DNA from: DASSBR01 sp035701285
GTDB taxonomy: Bacteria > Pseudomonadota > Gammaproteobacteria > Natronospirales > DASSBR01
NCBI GenBank assembly: GCA_035701285.1
Contig: DASSNT010000004.1
Coordinates: forward strand, 1-7,553
Length of the DNA stretch: 7,553 nt
Direction of reading: 5' to 3'
Made by a program: the position numbers and the translations under genes. Under the pieces are notes generated by a model. That model saw nothing but the letters and a program-made list of their open reading frames with translations, did not search any database and was not told the DNA's origin. Below are positions 1 through 5,562 of this stretch, piece after piece (position 1 is the first letter of the stretch; every line of letters begins with the position of its first letter).

Positions 1-28
1 ATCCGTGGAATTCGCACTTTTCTCTTCC

Positions 29-95
29 GTCATTCCTGCGAAGGGCAGGAATATATCTTTCGGTGTACCTGGATTCCCGCTTTCGCGGGAATGAC
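29..95. repeat. Two-hairpin intergenic repeat (GTCATTCC...GGAATGAC ends)
   Basis: The 67-base element has perfect 8-base inverted ends, GTCATTCC at 29-36 and GGAATGAC at 88-95. Inside lie two separate hairpins: ATTCCTGC (32-39) pairs with GCAGGAAT (45-52) over a 5-base loop, and ATTCCCGC (73-80) pairs with GCGGGAAT (85-92) over a TTTC loop. The ATTCCC...GGGAAT core resembles the small dispersed repeats (dRS3-like) known from beta- and gammaproteobacterial intergenic regions; the exact family is not assigned. It starts 12 bases past the bioA stop on the bioA transcript, so its hairpins could also shield or end that mRNA, although no clear U tract follows. No other feature is seen in 1-106. Confidence 0.7.
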
Positions 96-106
96 AAATT
101 TGCTGA

Positions 107-1459
107 TTAAGCCCGCGTCGCCACATCGAGCGCTTCAGCGGCGACCCGGCCGAGCAGCGCGATCTCGTCATCATTGATGACGTACGGCGGCATGAAGTAC
201 ATGACGTTGCCGAGCGGTCGCAGCAGCACGCCCTGCGTCAGCGCGTGCTGGTAGGCTTTGAGCCCGCGCCGTTCCTGCCACGGGTACGGCACGCGGTTCG
301 TCTTATCCTTCACCATCTCTATCGCGACGATCATGCCGTGCTGGCGCACTTCGCCGACCTGCGGATGGTCGGCCAGCGGTGCGGCGGCCACGGCCAGCTT
401 CTGCGCCTTGGCGCGGTTCGTCTCGACCACGTTGTCGTCAGCGAAAATATCCAGCGTCGCCAGCGCCGCGCTGCAGCCGAGCGGGTTGCCGGTGTAGCTG
501 TGCGAGTGCAGGAACGCGCGCAGCGTCGCGTAGTCGTCGTAGAACGCGGCGTAGATCTCGTCGGTCGTCAGCGTCACCGACAGCGGCAGGTAGCCGCCGG
601 TCAGCCCCTTGGACAGGCACATGAAATCGGGTGCAATCCCGGCCTGTTCGCAGGCGAACAGCGTGCCGGTGCGGCCGAAGCCGACCGCGATTTCGTCGGC
701 GATCAGGTGTACGCCGTAGCGGTCGCAGGCTTCGCGCGCGAGCGTCAGATACACCGGGTGGTACATGCGCATGTTGCCGGCGCACTGCACCAGCGGCTCG
801 AGCACCACCGCCGCGATCTCCGCGTGGCGCGTCGCCAGCAGCGTTTCCAGCGCGGCGAACTGGCGTCGCGAATGAGCCTCCCAATCCTCGCCCGGCGCGC
901 GCTCGAAGCAGTCCGGGCTGGGGACGGTGAGCGTTTCCATCAGCAGCGGCTGGTAGGTTTCCTTGTACAGCGGCACATTGCCGACCGCGAGCGCGCCCAG
1001 CGTTTCGCCGTGATAGCCATTCTCCAGCGTCACGAACTTCGTCTTGTTCGGCTGGCCGCTGTTCAGCCAGTAGTGAAAGCTCATCTTGAGCGCGATTTCG
1101 ATCGCCGACGAGCCGTTGTCGGCGTAAAAGCAGTGGCCGAGTTGGCCGGGGGTGATCGTCGCGAGCCGCTCGGACAGCTCTATCACCGGCTCGTGCGAAA
1201 AGCCGGCGAGCATCACGTGTTCGAGTTGCTCGGCCTGGCGCGCGATCGCGCCGCTGATGCGCGGGTTGGCGTGGCCGAACAGGTTGACCCACCATGAGCT
1301 GACGACGTCGAGATAGCGGTTGCCGTCGAAATCTTCCAGCCACACCCCCTCGCCGCGGCGCATCGGAATTACCGGCAGCCATTCGTGGTCCTTCATCTGG
1401 GTGCACGGGTGCCAGAGGGCGCTCAGGTCGCGCTTCACCAGGGCTGCGTTGCTAGTCAT
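107..1459 (-). CDS. bioA: Adenosylmethionine-8-amino-7-oxononanoate aminotransferase (DAPA synthase)
   Basis: This PLP enzyme transfers the amino group of S-adenosylmethionine to 7-keto-8-aminopelargonate, giving 7,8-diaminopelargonate in cytoplasmic biotin synthesis. The 450-residue protein is a little longer than E. coli BioA (about 430) and complete. Visible hallmarks are the N-terminal LWHPCTQMKDHE (15-26), the SSWWVN segment (54-59) lining the substrate pocket, the PLP-phosphate site DNGSSA (114-119), GYHGET (148-153), the cofactor aspartate in IADEIAVGFGRTG (D255), the Schiff-base lysine K284 in LSKGLTGGYLPLS, and R416 in LLRPLGNVMYF, matching the substrate-carboxylate arginine. The ATG at 1459 is chosen because homology begins there and because it overlaps the argE stop as ATGA. 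The frame stays open a further 103 codons upstream, but that part is a shadow of argE. There is no strong Shine-Dalgarno sequence, which fits translational coupling to argE. No other biotin genes are in the window. Confidence 0.96.
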   Translation of the reverse strand: MTSNAALVKRDLSALWHPCTQMKDHEWLPVIPMRRGEGVWLEDFDGNRYLDVVSSWWVNLFGHANPRISGAIARQAEQLEHVMLAGFSHEPVIELSERLATITPGQLGHCFYADNGSSAIEIALKMSFHYWLNSGQPNKTKFVTLENGYHGETLGALAVGNVPLYKETYQPLLMETLTVPSPDCFERAPGEDWEAHSRRQFAALETLLATRHAEIAAVVLEPLVQCAGNMRMYHPVYLTLAREACDRYGVHLIADEIAVGFGRTGTLFACEQAGIAPDFMCLSKGLTGGYLPLSVTLTTDEIYAAFYDDYATLRAFLHSHSYTGNPLGCSAALATLDIFADDNVVETNRAKAQKLAVAAAPLADHPQVGEVRQHGMIVAIEMVKDKTNRVPYPWQERRGLKAYQHALTQGVLLRPLGNVMYFMPPYVINDDEIALLGRVAAEALDVATRA

Positions 1460-2613
1460 TTCAAACAGAATTCTTCGATCATTCGTTTCAAGGTCTCGCG
1501 CGCGGGCGCAATCATATCCAGCCCCAGGTATTCGTCCGGCTGGTGCGCCTGGGCGATGTCGCCCGGGCCGAGCACGATCGTGTCCAGGCCGAGTTCGCGA
1601 AAGAACGGCGCTTCCGTGCCGAATGAGACGGCTTCGGAGGCCGCACCGGTCAGCCGTTCCGCCGCCGCGACCAGCGCCGACTCCGCGGGCGTTTCCATCG
1701 CATCGATGCCTTCGAACAGGCGCCGGAACTCGAGCCGGAACGGCGTGCCGTCGAGTATGTCTCGGCAACGCTGATGCAGCGCATCGCGTACCGTGCTTCC
1801 TTTCATGCCCGGCAGCGTGCGCAAATCAATGTGCAACTCGCACTCGCCGCAAATCCGGTTCGGATTGTCGCCGCCGCGGATCGCGCCGAAGTTCAACGTC
1901 GGCAGCGGTACCGCGAAATGTTCATTGTGGTGCGTGCGTTGCATGTCATCTCGGTAATCGAGCAGCGCGTTGATAATCGCGTGCATTCCTTCCACCGCGT
2001 TCGCGCCGAGCGCCGGGTCGCTGGAATGGCCGCTTTGGCCAAGCACGCGAATACTCTCCATCAGGATGCCCTTGTGCATCCTGACCGGCTGCATGCGCGT
2101 CGGCTCGCCGATCACCACCCGGCTCACGCCGGGCAGCCCGGAACCGGCCAGCGCCCGGCCGCCGAACATGTCGCTTTCCTCGTCGGCGGTCGCGACCAGC
2201 ACCAGCGGCCGCTGGAAATCGGCCGCGTCGAACTGGACGGCGGCCTCGAGCGCGAACGCAAAAAACGATTTCATGTCCGCGCTGCCGAGGCCGTACAGGC
2301 GGTCGTCGGCCTCGCGCAGCTTGAACGGGTCGCTGCTCCACAGCGCGTCGTCGAACGGCACGGTGTCGGTATGGCCGGACAACGCCAGGCCGCCGTCGCC
2401 GCGGCCGAGCGAAGCAATCAGGTTGACCTTGCCGGGCGCCGCATCGAGCGGCTGCAGCTCGACATCGAAGCCCGCGTCCTCGCACCAGTTGGCCAGCAGA
2501 TCGATCACCGGCCGGTTGCTCATGTCGAATTCGGGCATGACGCTGCTCACCGACGGCGTCGCGATCAGCGCGCGGATCATCTCGGTCAGCGGCGGCAAAT
2601 GGCGGTGTGGCAT
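1456..2613 (-). CDS. argE: Acetylornithine deacetylase, M20 metallopeptidase family
   Basis: The product is expected to hydrolyse N2-acetyl-L-ornithine to ornithine and acetate in arginine synthesis in the cytoplasm. The 385-residue length matches E. coli ArgE (383). The dinuclear zinc site of the M20 family is complete: H81 in LSGHTDTVP, bridging D113 in GSADMKS, catalytic E145 with ligand E146 in ADEES, E170 in IGEPT, and H357 in AQAHQPDE. The dimerisation/lid domain spans roughly 180-290 and includes SGHSSDP (194-200) and GGDNPNRICGECEL (247-260). I chose the ATG at 2613 because the conserved protein starts here and a TATAAT hexamer lies only nine bases upstream. An in-frame ATG at 2670 would add 19 residues but has no ribosome binding site. 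The gene ends inside the bioA start codon. Other M20 deacylases (for example DapE) are less likely by sequence. Confidence 0.92.
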   Translation of the reverse strand: MPHRHLPPLTEMIRALIATPSVSSVMPEFDMSNRPVIDLLANWCEDAGFDVELQPLDAAPGKVNLIASLGRGDGGLALSGHTDTVPFDDALWSSDPFKLREADDRLYGLGSADMKSFFAFALEAAVQFDAADFQRPLVLVATADEESDMFGGRALAGSGLPGVSRVVIGEPTRMQPVRMHKGILMESIRVLGQSGHSSDPALGANAVEGMHAIINALLDYRDDMQRTHHNEHFAVPLPTLNFGAIRGGDNPNRICGECELHIDLRTLPGMKGSTVRDALHQRCRDILDGTPFRLEFRRLFEGIDAMETPAESALVAAAERLTGAASEAVSFGTEAPFFRELGLDTIVLGPGDIAQAHQPDEYLGLDMIAPARETLKRMIEEFCLK

Positions 2614-2650
2614 AGCGCGTGCATTATACTCGCTGGTTTGGCCTACACCG
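2603..2650. promoter_or_regulatory. Candidate bidirectional promoter between argE and ampD
   Basis: Reading leftward the minus strand has a perfect TATAAT (2628 to 2623). Reading rightward the plus strand has TATACT (2625-2630). The two hexamers overlap around a centre at 2626.5. An inverted repeat, CGGTGT (2603-2608) and ACACCG (2645-2650), is centred on exactly the same point, placing CGGTGT 16 bases from each -10. CGGTGT is a poor match to a TTGACA -35, so it may be an operator half-site or chance. Predicted starts would be near 2616 (argE, almost leaderless) and 2637 (ampD). The -10 calls are direct observations; the promoter role is inferred from position in a 46-base divergent gap. Confidence 0.5.
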
Positions 2651-2654
2651 GGAG
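2650..2654 (+). promoter_or_regulatory. Ribosome binding site of ampD (supports a TTG start)
   Basis: GGGAG stands five bases before the TTG at 2660. No ATG or GTG in this frame lies near the conserved start of AmpD, so this site is the reason for choosing the rare TTG start. Confidence 0.65.
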
Positions 2655-2659
2655 CGACC

Positions 2660-3226
2660 TTGGTAACCATCAACGACGGGATTGTCAGCGAAGCGCGGCA
2701 GGTCCCCTCGCCGAATTTTGATGCGCGGCCGGCGGGCGCGGAAATCGATTTGCTGGTGGTTCACGGCATTTCGCTGCCACCCGGCAAATTCGGCGGCCCG
2801 CATATCGAGCGGCTGTTCACGAACCAGCTTGATCCCGCCGCGCATCCGTACTTTGCGGCGATAAACGGCATGCGCGTGTCGTCCCATCTGCTCATCCGCC
2901 GCGACGGCGAGCTGGTGCAGTTCGTCAACCTGCGCGACCGGGCCTGGCACGCCGGCGAATCGGCGTACGGCGGGCGCAGTGCGTGCAACGATTTTTCGAT
3001 CGGGGTCGAGCTTGAAGGCATCGATGATGCCGCGTACGCGGACGCGCAGTACCGGCGGCTCTCCGAAGTCGCGCGGGCGATCATGCAGACATGGCCGGCG
3101 ATCAAGCCGGAACGGATCTGTGGCCACAGTGACATCGCGCCCGGCCGCAAGACCGATCCGGGCATGGCATTCAACTGGCAGCGGTTCCGGGGGCTGCTTC
3201 AGGCGGGCAATGCGCAGGACGCTTGA
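2660..3226 (+). CDS. ampD: 1,6-anhydro-N-acetylmuramyl-L-alanine amidase
   Basis: AmpD is a cytoplasmic zinc amidase of the amidase_2/PGRP fold. It removes the peptide from 1,6-anhydroMurNAc-peptides during peptidoglycan recycling; in species with AmpR/AmpC its loss induces beta-lactamase. The 188-residue length matches the family (about 183-187), with no signal peptide, as expected for the cytoplasmic form. The zinc ligands H35 (VVHGIS), H156 (CGHSDIAPG) and D166 (KTDPG) are all present, as are E117 (GVELEG) and K164, matching the catalytic Glu116 and Lys162 of Citrobacter AmpD. SSHLLIRRDG (74-83) and RAWHAGES (94-101) are also typical. The start is TTG with GGGAG five bases ahead. The 3' end overlaps btuF by 17 bases, so the two are probably co-transcribed. 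The gene is divergent from argE across a 46-base gap. No ampE or ampC is visible. Confidence 0.95.
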   Translation: MVTINDGIVSEARQVPSPNFDARPAGAEIDLLVVHGISLPPGKFGGPHIERLFTNQLDPAAHPYFAAINGMRVSSHLLIRRDGELVQFVNLRDRAWHAGESAYGGRSACNDFSIGVELEGIDDAAYADAQYRRLSEVARAIMQTWPAIKPERICGHSDIAPGRKTDPGMAFNWQRFRGLLQAGNAQDA

Positions 3227-4082
3227 ATTTGCTGTGGCCGTGCTGCTCGCCGGTGCAGCCGCCGTTGGCGCGGCCGCGCCGGCGCCGCGCATCGTCAGCC
3301 TGTCGCCGGGCCTGACGGAACTGGTTTATGCCGCCGGTGCGGGCGAGCAGCTCGTCGGCACCACGGCCTATACCGACTACCCGGCCGCGGCGACCAGGTT
3401 GCCGCAGATCGGCGATGCGTTTCATATCGACGTCGAGCGCCTGGTCGCGCTGAAGCCCGACCTGGTGCTGGCCTGGGCGAGCGCGGATCCGCCCGCGTTG
3501 CTGGCTCGCCTGCGCGGGCTCGGCTTCAAGGTGGCGGTATTCGAGCCGCGCACGCTCGCCGACATCGCCGCCAACCTGCGCCGCATCGGCAAGCTTGCCG
3601 GCACCAGCGCCGAAGCCGAGCAGGCGGCGCAGGCGGTTGAGCAGGGATTAAAGCGACTTCGCGAGCAGTATGCCGGTCGCGAGCCGGTCAGGGTCTTCTA
3701 CGAGATTTCCGCACACCCGCTGTACACGATCAATGGCAAACAGATCATCAGTCAGGGCATCGAATTGTGCGGTGGGCGGAATATCTTTGCGGATCTGCCG
3801 TCACTGGCCGCGCCGGTCAGCGTGGCGGCAGTGATCGCGCGGAATCCTGAAGCGATTGTGACGGGTGGTGACGGTAACGGTAACGGCGTGAAAAACCGGC
3901 TTGACGCGTGGCGCCGTTGGCCGCAAGTCACGGCGGTAACGAATAACGCGCTGTTCAGCGTACCGGCGGATCAGATCGCCCGCGCGACACCACGGATGCT
4001 GGAAGGAATCAAGACGATCTGCCGCGATCTGGAGAAAGCGCGGCAGTCGATGCGGTCCGCACCGTTATCCGGGCAGCATTAA
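3210..4082 (+). CDS. btuF: Periplasmic cobalamin-binding protein of the BtuF family
   Basis: This is expected to be the periplasmic substrate-binding protein that hands cobalamin to the BtuCD ABC transporter in the inner membrane. The N-terminus is a signal peptide: MRRTLEF, then a hydrophobic stretch rich in Ala and Val (8-23), with likely cleavage after A23. The mature part is a class III (TroA-like) binding fold with BtuF-type landmarks: RIVSLSPGLTELVYAAGA (27-44), DYP (56-58), HIDVERLVALKPDLVLAW (72-89, where the tryptophan matches a corrin-contacting residue of E. coli BtuF), then GIELCGGRNIFADL and RATPRMLEG near the C-terminus. At 290 residues it is slightly longer than E. coli BtuF (266). 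The ATG at 3210 lies within the end of ampD, implying translational coupling. btuC and btuD are absent nearby, so the permease must be elsewhere. Siderophore- or haem-binding relatives share the fold, but the nearby btuB favours cobalamin. Confidence 0.88.
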   Translation: MRRTLEFAVAVLLAGAAAVGAAAPAPRIVSLSPGLTELVYAAGAGEQLVGTTAYTDYPAAATRLPQIGDAFHIDVERLVALKPDLVLAWASADPPALLARLRGLGFKVAVFEPRTLADIAANLRRIGKLAGTSAEAEQAAQAVEQGLKRLREQYAGREPVRVFYEISAHPLYTINGKQIISQGIELCGGRNIFADLPSLAAPVSVAAVIARNPEAIVTGGDGNGNGVKNRLDAWRRWPQVTAVTNNALFSVPADQIARATPRMLEGIKTICRDLEKARQSMRSAPLSGQH

Positions 4083-4991
4083 TTCCGCGCCCGGCCCCGC
4101 CACCGGAGAAACATAGACGTCGCTGCCGAGGCCGGCATCGGCAAACGCAGCCTGCATTGCCGGCGCGGCGCCCTCGGCAGCAGCGCGATCGACAAACCAC
4201 CCGAACACGCTCGGTCCGGCGCCGGAAATGCCGACCCCCAACGCGCCGGCCGCCATCGCCGCCGCGCGCACGGCGTCAAAACCGGGAATCAGCGGTGCGC
4301 GGTGCGGTTCTACAAGCACGTCCGTCAGGCCCGCGCGAACGAGTTCGGCGTTGCCGCGCGCACAACCGGTCAGGAAGAGGGCCAGGTTACCGGTGTGGCA
4401 GGTGATGTCGCTCATCGGATAGGCGACAGGCAGCACTTCCCGTGCCGCACGCGTTTCCATGACGTGATGTGGATGCACCAGCACACAATGCCATTCAGCC
4501 GGCACGTCCAGCGGCACGAGCCGCTCCGGCGTCGTCAGCACCAGGCCGCCCAGCAGCATCGGCCCGACATTGTCGCCGTTGCGTGCGCCGGTGACGAGGG
4601 CTTCGCCATCCAGCGCGAATGGATAGAGTCGCTCCCGCGACAGCGGCGTATCGAGCAGCGCGTTGGCCGCAACCAGTGCGGCGACGCAGGAGGCGGCCGA
4701 TCCGCCCATCCCGGAGCCGAGCGGAATGCCCTTGTGCAGTTCGACGCTGAAGCCGAACGGCAGCTTGAGCGCCTCGCGCAAAGCGATCAGCGCGCGGCCG
4801 GCCGTGTTGCGTTCGGCCTCGCGTGGCAGCGTCGTGACGACGCCATCGATGGCGTCGATTCGCACAACCGGCGTGTCGATCCGCCGCACGGTGGCGCGGT
4901 CGCCGGGGCCGGCGATGCTGTGCCCGAGAATGTCGAAACCAACGCTGACATTGCCCACGCCTGCCGGCGCGAACGCGGTTGCTTCGCTCAC
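4065..4991 (-). CDS. thrB: Homoserine kinase, GHMP kinase family
   Basis: ThrB phosphorylates L-homoserine with ATP to O-phosphohomoserine, the step before threonine synthase, in the cytoplasm. The 308-residue length is normal (E. coli 310). GHMP motifs are all visible: FAPAGVGNVSVGFD (7-20), the phosphate-binding loop GIPLGSGMGGSAA (88-100), and motif 3, GISGAGPSVFGWF (254-266). DNVGPMLLGGL (140-150) and METRAAREVLP (178-188) are typical of ThrB. I prefer the GTG at 4991 because its GTGA overlaps the stop of the adenosyltransferase gene and homology begins a few codons later. A GTG at 5012 preceded by GAGG is the alternative (315 residues, 25-base overlap). The placement is odd: thrB usually sits with thrA and thrC, but here it ends a B12-uptake operon. 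The related GHMP enzyme L-threonine kinase (PduX) works in cobalamin synthesis, but the sequence looks like ThrB. The last 18 bases overlap the end of btuF, tail to tail. Confidence 0.92.
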   Translation of the reverse strand: MSEATAFAPAGVGNVSVGFDILGHSIAGPGDRATVRRIDTPVVRIDAIDGVVTTLPREAERNTAGRALIALREALKLPFGFSVELHKGIPLGSGMGGSAASCVAALVAANALLDTPLSRERLYPFALDGEALVTGARNGDNVGPMLLGGLVLTTPERLVPLDVPAEWHCVLVHPHHVMETRAAREVLPVAYPMSDITCHTGNLALFLTGCARGNAELVRAGLTDVLVEPHRAPLIPGFDAVRAAAMAAGALGVGISGAGPSVFGWFVDRAAAEGAAPAMQAAFADAGLGSDVYVSPVAGPGAELMLPG

Positions 4992-5539
4992 CGCACGCGC
5001 GCGCTCTGCCACAGCACCTCGCTGCCGCCCTCGTGACGCGCGAGCACACGCCCCAGCACGAACAGCAGGTCCGACAGGCGATTGAGGTAATGCAGCGCGT
5101 CGGGATTGACCTGCTGGTCGCGCGCGAGGGTCCAGCAGCGGCGTTCGGCGCGCCGGGCGACGGTGCGGGCAAGGTGGCAGGCGGCGGCCGCGGGGCCGCC
5201 GCCGGGCAGGATGAACTCCTTCAGCGCCGGCAGGTCGGCGTTGAACTGGTCGAGCGCGATTTCCAGCCTGGCGACATCTTCGGTCGTAATCGCCTGGTGC
5301 CCCGGAATGCAGAGTTCGCCGCCGAGGTCGAACAATTTATGCTGAACCTGCGACAGGCAATGGGCGACTGGCTCGGGTACCGAGTGCGCGAGCACCATGC
5401 CGATCACGCTGTTCAACTCATCCGTCGTGCCGTAGGCCTCGACGCGCGCATCATCCTTGGCGACCCGGCTGCCATCGCCGAGGCCGGTGGTGCCGTCGTC
5501 GCCGGTGCGGGTATAAATTTTGCTGAGTCGGTTGCCCAT
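4988..5539 (-). CDS. pduO: Cob(I)alamin adenosyltransferase, PduO type
   Basis: This enzyme transfers the 5'-deoxyadenosyl group of ATP to cob(I)alamin, making adenosylcobalamin in the cytoplasm. The 183-residue single domain is a normal size for the PduO/MMAB family, which folds as a trimeric helical bundle. Visible motifs are the ATP-binding N-terminus KIYTRTGDDGTTGLGDGSRVAKDD (split here as 7-18 and 19-30), YGTTDELNSVIG (36-47), and the active-site helix around FILPGGGPAAAACHLARTVARRAER (109-133), with NRLSDLLFVLGR (153-164) near the end. The ATG at 5539 has a strong AAGGTGA site ahead of it and lies 23 bases after the btuB stop. The frame remains open upstream only as a shadow of btuB. 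It overlaps thrB by 4 bases if thrB starts at 4991. Co-transcription with btuB means newly imported B12 can be adenylated at once. The symbol is by family; it is not the CobO/BtuR type. Confidence 0.93.
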   Translation of the reverse strand: MGNRLSKIYTRTGDDGTTGLGDGSRVAKDDARVEAYGTTDELNSVIGMVLAHSVPEPVAHCLSQVQHKLFDLGGELCIPGHQAITTEDVARLEIALDQFNADLPALKEFILPGGGPAAAACHLARTVARRAERRCWTLARDQQVNPDALHYLNRLSDLLFVLGRVLARHEGGSEVLWQSARVR

Positions 5540-5543
5540 CGCG

Positions 5544-5550
5544 TCACCTT
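5544..5550 (-). promoter_or_regulatory. Ribosome binding site of the adenosyltransferase gene
   Basis: AAGGTGA lies four bases before the ATG at 5539, in the 23-base gap after btuB. It fixes this start against the longer open frame upstream. Confidence 0.8.
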
Positions 5551-5562
5551 GGAAGCCACTAG

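Noticed and set aside
245..1297. Long plus-strand open frame (350 codons) opposite bioA
   Set aside because: It is a high-GC antisense shadow. Its translation is rich in Arg, Ala and Val with no recognisable domain, while bioA on the other strand is complete and well conserved.
1774..2659. Plus-strand open frames opposite argE, one running into ampD
   Set aside because: They are shadows of argE. The frame that continues into ampD is only the open extension upstream of its TTG start, with no homology before residue 1 of AmpD.
2614..2670. Longer argE start at ATG 2670
   Set aside because: It has no ribosome binding site, the extra residues look unlike ArgE, and the best -10 element lies downstream of it.
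4069..4094. CCGGGC/GCCCGG stem at the btuF-thrB junction as a bidirectional terminator
   Set aside because: It has only six pairs, a 14-base loop and no U tract on either strand, so it is too weak to annotate.
4065..4991. Reading thrB as the L-threonine kinase PduX because of the B12 context
   Set aside because: The GIPLGSGMGGSAA loop context, DNVGPMLLGGL and TRAAREVLP are ThrB-type, and length and N-terminus fit ThrB. Side activity on threonine is left open as a hypothesis.
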